From contig OZ241331.1 of NCBI GenBank assembly GCA_965200005.1, positions 3,224,001-3,288,000 on the forward strand: 64,000 bases of DNA. The letters are read 5' to 3'. A program made the position numbers and the translations under genes. The notes under the pieces were generated by a model that made no database searches, was not told the DNA's origin, and worked only from the letters and a program-made list of their open reading frames with translations. Shown here piece by piece: positions 16,645 through 23,945 of the stretch (positions within the stretch are counted from its first letter, which is position 1; each line of letters begins with the position of its first letter). Source of the DNA: Aldehydirespirator sp965200005 (GTDB lineage Bacteria; Actinomycetota; Acidimicrobiia; Acidimicrobiales; Aldehydirespiratoraceae).

Positions 16645-17516
16645 GCAGCCCGCCGCAGCACGAACCTCCGTCAGCTGCCTCAGGGACAAACGCTTCCCAG
16701 GGAGGCCCCGGGAGCGAGCATCGCCCGGCTGCCACAGGAACAGTTGCCGCAGGAACGGATGCCACAGGAACGGCTGCCACTGCTTACGAGCGGGAGATCG
16801 TGCTCTTTGATGTCTGGCAACAGCAACTGGAACGCGACGGCGAGGCTGCGGCGATTCCCGCAGCCACTGTCGTGCTCTTGCGTGACGGGCCAGGTGGTTT
16901 GGAGTCGCTCATGTTGCGTCGCAACTCACGTATCGCGTTTGGTGGGATGTGGGTCTTCCCGGGTGGGCGCATCGATCCTGGTGACTATGACGAGACTGGT
17001 GATTTGATCGCAGCGGCCCGCCGTGCAGCCGTTCGGGAGGCACACGAAGAAGCAGCCGTGTCACTTGATCCGGCCCGTCTTGTCCAGTTCTCATATTGGA
17101 TCCCTCCACCTATTGCTCCCAAGCGCTTCGCCACGTGGTTCTTCGCTGCTGCCGCTCCGGCATCAGAAATCACGATCGATGATGGCGAGATCATTAATCA
17201 CGAGTGGATGACGCCAGCAGACGCGATGCGTCGCCGTGACGCTGCTGAGATCGAGTTGATTGCGCCGACATGGGTGACGCTGCACACGGTCGGACGTTTC
17301 AGAACTGTCGCTGATGCGCTCGATGGGTTGGCACGCCGCAAACCCCGGAGGTATTTGACCCGCATGGCAAAGGGCACTCAAGGCCCGATCTCAATGTGGC
17401 ACGGCGACGCTGGTTATGAGACCTCTGATCCTTCCGTACGGGGGCCGCGCCACCGTCTTGAGATCACCCCAAACGGGTATGAATTCGACGAATCCGGCTA
17501 CCGCGACCCGAACTAG
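16641..17516 (+). CDS. NUDIX hydrolase with disordered N-terminus
   Basis: A 291-residue protein. Residues 1-45 are a low-complexity Ala/Gly/Thr/Pro tail; at DNA level part of it (about 16731-16780) is three near-identical 15-bp units (GCCRCAGGAAC...), which encode ATGTVAAGTDATGTAAT. A NUDIX domain follows: GGMWVFPGGRID, then an insertion, then AAVREAHEEAAV with the REXXEE catalytic part. The spacing between GG and REXXEE is longer than the usual 23-residue box, as in the NUDT7/NUDT19-like group that often cleaves CoA esters; that substrate is an inference consistent with the CoA-transferase in front (ATGA overlap). Convergent with the hydrolase gene, only 4 nt apart. Confidence 0.82.
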   Translation: MSSPPQHEPPSAASGTNASQGGPGSEHRPAATGTVAAGTDATGTAATAYEREIVLFDVWQQQLERDGEAAAIPAATVVLLRDGPGGLESLMLRRNSRIAFGGMWVFPGGRIDPGDYDETGDLIAAARRAAVREAHEEAAVSLDPARLVQFSYWIPPPIAPKRFATWFFAAAAPASEITIDDGEIINHEWMTPADAMRRRDAAEIELIAPTWVTLHTVGRFRTVADALDGLARRKPRRYLTRMAKGTQGPISMWHGDAGYETSDPSVRGPRHRLEITPNGYEFDESGYRDPN

Positions 17517-17520
17517 TCGT

Positions 17521-18468
17521 TCAGATTGGCCGTGCTAGCAACTGCTCGATAAGAGACGCCAACTCCAGGGGCTTGTCACCCTGAATCGAATGGCCCGCAC
17601 CCTCAACTACCTCATATGAAGACTGGGGCAACCGCCTCCGCCACTCCGCCACATCGTCATCATCGACCACGCTCCAGGCACCGGCACGCCAAAGGGCTGT
17701 GGGAGCGGTTATGCGGCTGACCTTTTCCCACAATCCGCCATAGGCGACGCCAGTTGTGCCATCACTCTGATCGGTCTGATCTTGAACTTCAGGGTCTTGC
17801 TCATCGGAATCGTCGCGCTGCAGACCCCGGATCCGGTCGTAGTTCCACGTCCAGCGGCCATCAGGTAACTCATGAGCATTGTGAAGCACTCCCCGACGCA
17901 GCGACACTTCACTGCGGCCCGGGTTGTGTTTGATGGTGCGCTCGAGGATCTCTTCGAAGCTCTCGAAATACTGCGGGCCATCAATGAACGAGATCACCGG
18001 TTCGGCCTTGCGCCGGTCTGTGCCGGGAGTCACATCTGCAATGCCCAGGCGTCGCACCAACCCGGGGTGCTCTGCCGCGAGACAGATCGCTGCTAGTCCA
18101 CCCAAAGACATGCCCACGACCGCCTCTGCGTTTGGGGCGAGTTGGCCAATTGCCACGGCGAGGTCGTCGGCAAGCGACTGGGGTGGGTATGCGTGCGAGG
18201 GACGATGATCGGATCGCCCATGACCCGGCATGTCGAGTGCCACCAGAGGCCTGTTGAGTGCCAACGCAACGGTGTCCCAAGTATGAGCGTTCTGGGCTCC
18301 GCCATGAATCAACACGACCTCGGGCTCGGTGTCTCCCCACACCAGAGCCGACACTCGGAGACCCGACTTGAGCTTCACGTACTCACGTCGCACGGTCGGT
18401 GGACCCGACCAATCGATTCCATACTCGGCTGCGTTCTCGTGAAAGAACCCGAACTCGTCGTAGATCAC
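17521..18468 (-). CDS. alpha/beta-hydrolase
   Basis: A 315-residue alpha/beta-hydrolase. VVLIHGGAQNAHTWD is the oxyanion-hole strand (HGG), GMSLGG is the nucleophile elbow with catalytic Ser, and GAGHSIQGDKP contains the catalytic His; an acidic loop (VVDDDDVAEW) probably carries the Asp. A 50-residue cap region is rich in Asp and Glu (DDSDEQDPEVQDQTDQSD), an unusual acidic insertion of unknown role. Substrate class (ester, lactone, C-C bond) cannot be set from sequence. The GTG at 18468 is supported by TAGCAT 6 nt upstream. Divergent from the MmcQ-like gene. Confidence 0.83.
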   Translation of the reverse strand: MIYDEFGFFHENAAEYGIDWSGPPTVRREYVKLKSGLRVSALVWGDTEPEVVLIHGGAQNAHTWDTVALALNRPLVALDMPGHGRSDHRPSHAYPPQSLADDLAVAIGQLAPNAEAVVGMSLGGLAAICLAAEHPGLVRRLGIADVTPGTDRRKAEPVISFIDGPQYFESFEEILERTIKHNPGRSEVSLRRGVLHNAHELPDGRWTWNYDRIRGLQRDDSDEQDPEVQDQTDQSDGTTGVAYGGLWEKVSRITAPTALWRAGAWSVVDDDDVAEWRRRLPQSSYEVVEGAGHSIQGDKPLELASLIEQLLARPI

Positions 18469-18474
18469 CGGGCG

Positions 18475-18480
18475 ATGCTA
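18475..18480 (-). promoter_or_regulatory. -10 element of a leaderless promoter (TAGCAT)
   Basis: Read on the minus strand, TAGCAT is followed by CGCCCG (6 nt) and the GTG start of the alpha/beta-hydrolase at 18468. It forms a divergent pair with the similar element at 18535-18540. Confidence 0.5.
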
Positions 18481-18534
18481 CGTCCGACCAATCGCTGCCC
18501 CGCTGCGCCCACCTGTCAAGCCTGCATCTGTGGT

Positions 18535-18540
18535 TAGGTT
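18535..18540 (+). promoter_or_regulatory. -10 element of a leaderless promoter (TAGGTT)
   Basis: TAGGTT fits TANNNT and is followed by GACCTA (6 nt) and the GTG at 18547. No ribosome-binding site precedes the GTG. Confidence 0.5.
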
Positions 18541-18546
18541 GACCTA

Positions 18547-18876
18547 GTGGTCTCGATAGCCGACATCAGACACATTGCATTGAGGTTGCCAGGTGCCTAC
18601 GAGCACCCGTCCTATGGAGGTCGGCCTTCCTGGCGCACGAAACCTCGGATGTTTGCTTGGGTGCGTGAGAAGCCTGAAGCCTTGGTCGTGTGGGTCGACT
18701 CGATCGGTGAACGAGACGCCAGGATCGCTGCCGAGCCTCACAAGTTCTTCAAGACGCCGCACTACGAACGTCACCCGATCTTGCTCGTGCATCTTGACCA
18801 TGTCGACGAGATCGAAGTCACCGAACTGATCGGCGAGTCCTGGACGATCCGGGCACCCGAACTAGCGCAGCACTAA
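18547..18876 (+). CDS. MmcQ/YjbR-family protein
   Basis: A 109-residue protein of the MmcQ/YjbR (CyaY-like fold) family. Typical features are the opening IADIRHIALRLPGAYEHPSYGGRPSWRTKPRMFAWV, the FFKTPHY segment and a closing IGESWTIRAP. The family is described as possibly DNA binding, but its role is generally unknown. It stands alone between the divergent hydrolase gene and the convergent ABC exporter. The GTG start is supported by the leaderless -10 box. Length is usual for the family. Confidence 0.8.
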   Translation: MVSIADIRHIALRLPGAYEHPSYGGRPSWRTKPRMFAWVREKPEALVVWVDSIGERDARIAAEPHKFFKTPHYERHPILLVHLDHVDEIEVTELIGESWTIRAPELAQH

Positions 18877-18892
18877 CGGATTAGATACCTCC

Positions 18893-19708
18893 TTAGCCGC
18901 GAGCCGATGCCCGCCGCCGTGATCGGCCACCTGGAGTCGGTGTTTCCCAGTTGAACCGTCGAGATGCAATGGCGGTCCCGATCACAAACCAGGCCATCAA
19001 GACTGCTAGGCGTTGCCATTCAATGGCTGGTGCGTCCGAGAACGGACTCATGGCCTCACCAAATGCGAGACCGAAGTGTTTCAGTGGGAACAAGTCTCCG
19101 ATGATCTCAAGAAATCTGGGAGCCTGGTCGCCAAAAGGGATGAAGATATTGGAGACAAACGCCATGGGGAGCAGTGTTGCGTTGGCGATTGGTGACGCTG
19201 CTGACACCGTTTTTGCCACGGAAGCAAGTGCTAATCCAAGGGACGCAAAGCAAGCTGTACCGACCACAAACGTCACAATCATCGCCGGCAATTTCGCCGC
19301 CTCAACATTGACGCCGTAAGCGACAACACCAAGAGCGACCATCACAATCACACCAAGCGCCGCAATCCACACAGCAGAGAGCACGACTCCACTCAGATAG
19401 GCCCACGGTGGCAGCGGTGTTGAACGTACCCGCTTGAGAATGCCGAGTTCACGACGGCTGGCGAGGTTGATGCCGATACCGGTGTATGTGGACGACGCCG
19501 CCGCGAACACTGCTAATCCCGGTGTGTAGAACTGGCTACTCCTAACCCGACCGTAGGGAGTGTCAAAGGCGTCATTGCCAAACACTGCAGTAAACAAGAC
19601 GAGCATCAAGATCGGGAAGATGAGCGTGAAGAAAGCGGCAACCGGTGTCCGCCAGAAGAGACGGTTCTGGTGCCGGATGCATTGCCAGAGCATGCGTCTT
19701 GCAGTCAT
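18893..19708 (-). CDS. ABC-2 type exporter permease
   Basis: A 271-residue membrane protein with six predicted membrane segments and the ABC-2 permease character: FWRTPVAAFFTLIFPILMLVLFTAVFG near the start, a cytosolic loop SRRELGILKRVRSTPLPPWAYL, and FIPFGDQAPRFLEIIGDLFPLKHFG between the later segments. With the ATPase encoded just upstream (4-bp overlap) it forms a DrrAB-like exporter half-set. Substrate (drug, lipid or polysaccharide) cannot be inferred. The ATG at 19708 lies inside the stop region of the ATPase gene, so expression is coupled. Confidence 0.86.
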   Translation of the reverse strand: MTARRMLWQCIRHQNRLFWRTPVAAFFTLIFPILMLVLFTAVFGNDAFDTPYGRVRSSQFYTPGLAVFAAASSTYTGIGINLASRRELGILKRVRSTPLPPWAYLSGVVLSAVWIAALGVIVMVALGVVAYGVNVEAAKLPAMIVTFVVGTACFASLGLALASVAKTVSAASPIANATLLPMAFVSNIFIPFGDQAPRFLEIIGDLFPLKHFGLAFGEAMSPFSDAPAIEWQRLAVLMAWFVIGTAIASRRFNWETPTPGGRSRRRASARG

Positions 19709-20619
19709 GGCTGGCTATTGCTGTCTACAAGCGCCAGATACACATCTTCAAGGCTGGGTCTCGACACGCTCAGGTCGTTCAGTTCCACATCATGATGAGT
19801 TGCCCACCGCGTTACGTGATACAGGTCAGCCGTCGGTGCTTCGGTATTGATCTCGATGTGGTAGCCACGGCCGATCACCTCACCTGATACCAGACCCAGC
19901 AGCGCCTCGATGGGTTCTTCGACTCGTGGCAGAGCGAAACGGATCAACGCAGAACCTGCACGGGCACGAAGCTCATCTGGAGTGCCCTCCGCAACGATGT
20001 GTCCCTTCGCAAGTACAGCGACACGGTCCGCGAGATGCTCTGCCTCGTCGAGGTAGTGAGTTGTAAGCAGCACAGCCCGATCCTGTGAGGCAAGCCGCTC
20101 CACGAGCTGCCAGCCCCGACGCCGAGCGGCCGGGTCGAATCCGGTGGTGGGCTCATCTAGGAACACCACGTCGGGATCGCCGACTAATCCGAGCGCCAGG
20201 TCGATACGTCTTGCCTGCCCGCCCGAGAGCGTGTTGATCCGCGAATCTGCTTTGTCGGTCAATTCGACAAGCTCTATGACTTCGGAGGTAGGTCGGCGTC
20301 TCGAGTAGCTAGAGCCGTAAAAGTCGATCGCTTCACGCACGGTGAGTTCGGGATCAATGCCCGATGATTGCAAGACAATGCCGATGCGATCCCGGAAGTC
20401 TGGGCCGGCGTTTGCGGGGTCGGTTCCGAGGACGCTGACGGTGCCCGAGGTGCGGCTGCGATGACCCTCAAGGATCTCAACCACCGTCGACTTGCCGGCA
20501 CCGTTCGGCCCGAGCAGTGCGAACACCTCGCCACGCTCGATCTCAAATGACACTCCTGCAACCGCGCGCAGCGATCCGTAGTCCTTCACAAGCGAAGAAA
20601 CAGTCACTGCCGCTGACAC
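19705..20619 (-). CDS. ABC exporter ATP-binding protein (DrrA-like)
   Basis: A 304-residue ABC ATPase. Walker A is GPNGAGKS, the signature LSGGQARRIDLALGLVG is slightly unusual (QARR in place of QQRR), Walker B is VVFLDEPTTGFDP and the switch region TTHYLDEAEHLADR is complete. A C-terminal 80-residue extension (from about 225) with PSLEDVYLALV is typical of DrrA-type drug or lipid exporters. It lies first in a two-gene operon with the permease. The start is a GTG; TAGATT lies 8 nt upstream on the minus strand and could be the -10 of a leaderless transcript. Confidence 0.88.
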   Translation of the reverse strand: MSAAVTVSSLVKDYGSLRAVAGVSFEIERGEVFALLGPNGAGKSTVVEILEGHRSRTSGTVSVLGTDPANAGPDFRDRIGIVLQSSGIDPELTVREAIDFYGSSYSRRRPTSEVIELVELTDKADSRINTLSGGQARRIDLALGLVGDPDVVFLDEPTTGFDPAARRRGWQLVERLASQDRAVLLTTHYLDEAEHLADRVAVLAKGHIVAEGTPDELRARAGSALIRFALPRVEEPIEALLGLVSGEVIGRGYHIEINTEAPTADLYHVTRWATHHDVELNDLSVSRPSLEDVYLALVDSNSQP

Positions 20620-20750
20620 GGGGAGAGAATCTACTAAGGGCTGTTACGCGACGATGTAACGCAGCTTCTGGTGGCGAAGGGACTCAAGGTCTGACTGTTG
20701 CCCCTGCATGCCCGCTCGCACGTTGCGCCAGGGCCGGGCACACTGAACAA

Positions 20751-21140
20751 GTGAGGCCGCTACCGGGCATGGTTCCCATTGCGACATATGCGACCCGCTG
20801 GGAGGCGAACGTGGCACACGCCCGCCTAGCAAACGCTGGGTTCGAGGCCGCAGTCCTAGTCGATCCCGCCACAGACGTCGCACCACACCATGTGACCGAG
20901 CGTCGAGCCGTGCTTGTGGTGAGGGCCGAAGCGGTAACTGCGGCAAGCGGCGTGCTCGGCGTCGACCACCCCGATCTGCAAGCGGAGGCTCTTGACGCAG
21001 TCTTCTACCGCAAGCGCTTTCGAGACCGTCCCGCATGGGTTCGCTACTCGACATGGATATTGGTCATCGCCATACCAGGCCCGATTGCAGTAGTTGGCTT
21101 GTGGTTGGTCTGGGAACTGCTGAGCGGTCTGTTCCCGTGA
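20751..21140 (+). CDS. DUF2007-like protein with C-terminal membrane segment
   Basis: About 129 residues from the GTG at 20751 (ATG 20769 is also possible). The N-terminal half, VPIATYATRWEANVAHARLANAGFEAAVLVD, resembles the DUF2007 small alpha/beta domain often described as a putative signal-transducing module, followed by a strand/helix repeat (RRAVLVVRAEAVTAASGVL). One membrane helix lies near the C-terminus (WILVIAIPGPIAVVGLWLVWELL). The family match is by pattern and modest in confidence. It is divergent from the ABC exporter. Confidence 0.6.
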   Translation: MRPLPGMVPIATYATRWEANVAHARLANAGFEAAVLVDPATDVAPHHVTERRAVLVVRAEAVTAASGVLGVDHPDLQAEALDAVFYRKRFRDRPAWVRYSTWILVIAIPGPIAVVGLWLVWELLSGLFP

Positions 21141-21258
21141 CCCGTGCCCACTGACTCAACTTGCGAAGATGCCTGTGAAGCGACTGGGGCTGGCTCGACA
21201 GACAGCAAAGCGGCGCGAGGCGGCAGAGTGATTGCAGAGAGATTGCGCAAAGCTGACA

Positions 21259-21264
21259 TAGCAT
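21259..21264 (+). promoter_or_regulatory. -10 element of a leaderless promoter (TAGCAT)
   Basis: TAGCAT is followed by 7 nt and the third in-frame ATG of the P450 gene (21272). It overlaps the first in-frame ATG, which argues against that ATG being the start. Confidence 0.45.
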
Positions 21265-21271
21265 GATGGCG

Positions 21272-22483
21272 ATGATCCAAGCTGTTGATCCCCGGCCCCT
21301 GGACATTCTCGACGGTGACTTCTATGTGAACGATCCGTACTCTCGGTATGAGTGGCTGCGTGAGAACTCCCCGTGTCACTGGGACGCCATCAACGAACTG
21401 TGGGTAATCACCCGCTACGACGACATCGTCGCTATCGAGAAGAACAAGCGGCTCTTCATCAACTCTGATCAACACAAGGGCGGTTACCGGCCCAATCTCG
21501 CGGCCGACCAGTCGATTATCGGTACGGATGATCCCTTGCATCAGGCACGTCGATCATTGGTCTCTCGCCGCTTTACGCCACGTGCCGTGCAGCAAATGCG
21601 CCCGCTCATCACAGCAAAGGTTGACTCACTGATTGAGCCAGTGATAGAGCGCGGCCGAGGCGAGATTGTCTCGGAGCTAGCCGCTCCCCTACCAGCGAAA
21701 ATGATCGGTCATCTGCTTGGATTCCGCGACCATCTATGGCCAAAGCTAAAGCACTGGTCGGAAGCCACTATCGCTATGGGCGGAGGGCCCCGATACCACA
21801 GTCATGAAGGCACCGAAGCGGTGCTGGAGTTTGTGATCGCCTGCACCGACCTCTACGAAGAGAAGCAGGGATGCCCAGCAGGTGACGTGATGTCACGTTG
21901 GATTGAGGTTGAGCGTGACCGAGATGGTGTGGTCGGTGGTGCCGACTTCGGGATCGATCAGATCATCTCTGATTGCTTGCTGTTGCTTGACGGAGGTGCT
22001 GAAACAACCCGAACAGTGATCGCTCGTACTCTGGTCGAGTTGGCGGATCGACCAGAAGCATGGTCACTACTAAAGGATGGTGCTGATCTTGCGACCGCGG
22101 TTGAAGAGTTCATCCGCTGGGTTACCCCAATTCACAACATGTGCAGGGTCGCTTCTGCTGACACCGAGTTGCATGGTCAGCAGATTCGCAAAGGTCAGCA
22201 ACTCGTGTTGATGTACCCGTCAGCCAACCGTGACCCTCGCCACTTTGTTGACCCTGAGACATTTGATGTAACCCGTGACCCCAACCACCACATTGCCTTT
22301 GGGTTCGGCACGCACTTCTGTTTGGGTGCAGCGCTGGCGCGCCTTGAGATACAGGTGTTCTTTGAGCGGCTGCTGGAACAGTGCTCGCAGATCAAGCGTG
22401 TGCAGGACTCTCCCCCGGTAGAGATGCCAAACGCTTTCGTCTTCGGCTTGCGTGAGGCTCACCTATTGTTCGAGGCCGCCTAG
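21272..22483 (+). CDS. cytochrome P450, CYP142/CYP125-like
   Basis: A P450 of about 403 residues. The I-helix reads LLDGGAETTRT, the ExxR motif is in VEEFIRWVTP, and the haem-binding loop is HIAFGFGTHFCLGAALARLE with the axial Cys. The stretch EEFIRWVTPIHNMCRVASADTELHG closely resembles mycobacterial CYP142, a cholesterol/cholest-4-en-3-one C26 hydroxylase; with steroid-ring genes elsewhere in the window a steroid side-chain role is plausible. Redox partners are not nearby. ATGs at 21263, 21266 and 21272 are in frame; the last is chosen from the promoter spacing. The last 20 bp overlap a degraded gene on the other strand. Confidence 0.85.
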   Translation: MIQAVDPRPLDILDGDFYVNDPYSRYEWLRENSPCHWDAINELWVITRYDDIVAIEKNKRLFINSDQHKGGYRPNLAADQSIIGTDDPLHQARRSLVSRRFTPRAVQQMRPLITAKVDSLIEPVIERGRGEIVSELAAPLPAKMIGHLLGFRDHLWPKLKHWSEATIAMGGGPRYHSHEGTEAVLEFVIACTDLYEEKQGCPAGDVMSRWIEVERDRDGVVGGADFGIDQIISDCLLLLDGGAETTRTVIARTLVELADRPEAWSLLKDGADLATAVEEFIRWVTPIHNMCRVASADTELHGQQIRKGQQLVLMYPSANRDPRHFVDPETFDVTRDPNHHIAFGFGTHFCLGAALARLEIQVFFERLLEQCSQIKRVQDSPPVEMPNAFVFGLREAHLLFEAA

Positions 22484-22705
22484 CGCGGCGGTGGCGTCGG
22501 TCGGCATGCCGTAGGGGATGCCAGTGCATAGCTGGATCCAAGGTGGATCAGCAATCAGACCTTCATCAATGAGCCGGATAGCGAGCCAGAGGTGTCCGGT
22601 GTCGAAGACCTCAAGCTCAGGCTTGACGCCGCCACTCGTGATCGTCTCACCATAAGCTTGCACACTCGAAGTGTTTGACATCAGACATAAATATTTGTCA
22701 GACAT
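22463..22705 (-). pseudogene. fragment of a BKACE (DUF849, beta-keto acid cleavage enzyme) gene
   Basis: An 80-codon frame whose central part, GVKPELEVFDTGHLWLAIRLIDEGLI followed by ADPPWIQLCTGIPYGMP, is the conserved strand-helix block of beta-keto acid cleavage enzymes (about 280-300 residues; 3-keto-5-aminohexanoate cleavage enzyme and relatives). Everything N-terminal to it and the last roughly 80 residues of the family are missing; the upstream side runs into an AT-rich patch and the downstream side into the P450 3' end. It is therefore a gene remnant, not a functional enzyme. Loss by deletion or insertion of the accessory DNA to its right is the likely history. Confidence 0.7.
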
Positions 22706-22828
22706 TTATATAACAGCATTCTGCTTTAAACGTCTCATCAATCAGGTTAATGACATGTAATGGATCAGCTATGGTTTCAACCGTTCAATCCACTCGCCTA
22801 GATGGCGAATGACACCAAAGGAGAACCC

Positions 22829-22921
22829 ATGAGACCAAGGCGATACCTGAGTGCGGTCCTTGTATTGATAGTGGCCGTAATCGGCGCTACAATCAGTGGC
22901 TATCCGCGACTGACATGCTAA
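22829..22921 (+). CDS. 30-aa leader-like peptide with strong ribosome-binding site
   Basis: ATG 22829 is preceded by AAAGGAG at 22817-22823, one of the best Shine-Dalgarno matches in the window, with a 5-nt spacer. The product has a basic start (MRPRRYLS), a hydrophobic core (AVLVLIVAVIGATISG) and ends YPRLTC. It could be a signal-anchored mini-protein, a leader peptide or the remnant of a longer exported protein. It ends 12 nt before the GTG of the next gene, an unknown lipoprotein, so coupling is possible. No homology recognised. Confidence 0.45.
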   Translation: MRPRRYLSAVLVLIVAVIGATISGYPRLTC

Positions 22922-22933
22922 CTGATTGCTCCG

Positions 22934-23842
22934 GTGACGAGTTGGTTTCGTCGGTACCCTACGACAGTTGCGCTCGCGATCGGATTGAGTCTCGGTGCGT
23001 GCAAGTTGAGTAATCCGGATCTTTCTCTGGACTCACACTCACCGACGGATAGAGTAGCGGAGTTAGTTGCTGAGATTATTGGATCGCCGTTTATTGCAAA
23101 TCCTGAGTTACACTCGCGCTTAGCAACGCTTGAATTCGTGGGATTGCCTTATCGGGATCTGTCAGCGTTGATGGACGAGATTGAGCATGAGATCCAGAGT
23201 TGCATGGCGCGACATGGACTGATGTATCGTCCTGTTCCCGGAACGCTTGCAGCTATTCCGGTGCTCTCCATCGGAGTTTCGTCTACAACGGCGGGTTACT
23301 TTCCATTTGAACGATCCGAAGTTGACGAGATCCTTACTGGTGCGTTCGAGCAGGCACAGATGCTGTCAATGCGTGAGCGAGGGGAAAACTCGCAAGAGTA
23401 CTTTCAGTTACTTCACGGTCGTGACCCGACCAAGCCAGGTGGCTGTTCAGGAAAGGCACTCGTTGGCTTGGGAGACTTCGCCTTCGACGACGCTCTCCAC
23501 GGTGCATCTCGTCGACTTCAAGAGAAGCTTGGGACAGAACAAGTCGCGATTGAGGCAATTCGAGACTTCGAGGCGTGTCTTGGATCAGATCGTGATTCTC
23601 ACATTCTGAGCCTTGAGTCAGAACTTAGGAGGACTGTCGAAATTGGCGGCCATGCCAGCCTGATCAAGAAGTACTCTAGAGTTGAATTGACCTGCATTCA
23701 GGCCACATTGCGGAGTACTGACGCCAACATACGGAATCTAGCAACAGAACACTTGTCTAGAGATCAAGTCCTAAAGGACCAGATGCGCAAACTAGCTAGC
23801 AGTCTGCGCTGGTCTGTGTCCAACGCTACAGCTTCCCGGTAA
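22934..23842 (+). CDS. hypothetical lipoprotein
   Basis: A 302-residue protein that I do not recognise. The N-terminus is a lipoprotein signal: FRRYP, a hydrophobic stretch and lipobox LGAC with Cys at residue 23. The mature part is mostly helical and charged, with five further Cys residues in the contexts IQSCMARHG, GGCSGKAL, FEACLGS and ELTCIQATL, which may form disulfides outside the membrane. Its G+C content is visibly lower than that of flanking metabolic genes, in keeping with acquisition by transfer. It lies between a gene remnant with AT-rich DNA and a helicase gene. No enzyme motif is seen. Confidence 0.7.
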   Translation: MTSWFRRYPTTVALAIGLSLGACKLSNPDLSLDSHSPTDRVAELVAEIIGSPFIANPELHSRLATLEFVGLPYRDLSALMDEIEHEIQSCMARHGLMYRPVPGTLAAIPVLSIGVSSTTAGYFPFERSEVDEILTGAFEQAQMLSMRERGENSQEYFQLLHGRDPTKPGGCSGKALVGLGDFAFDDALHGASRRLQEKLGTEQVAIEAIRDFEACLGSDRDSHILSLESELRRTVEIGGHASLIKKYSRVELTCIQATLRSTDANIRNLATEHLSRDQVLKDQMRKLASSLRWSVSNATASR

Positions 23843-23945
23843 GGCTTTTTCTGATTGGTGGGCACTAGGTTCGCTGCGAGATGCGACCCAAACTTCACGC
23901 AGTTCACGCGGCCGCCGGCAAGCGGCTAGATGACGGCGTTGAGAT

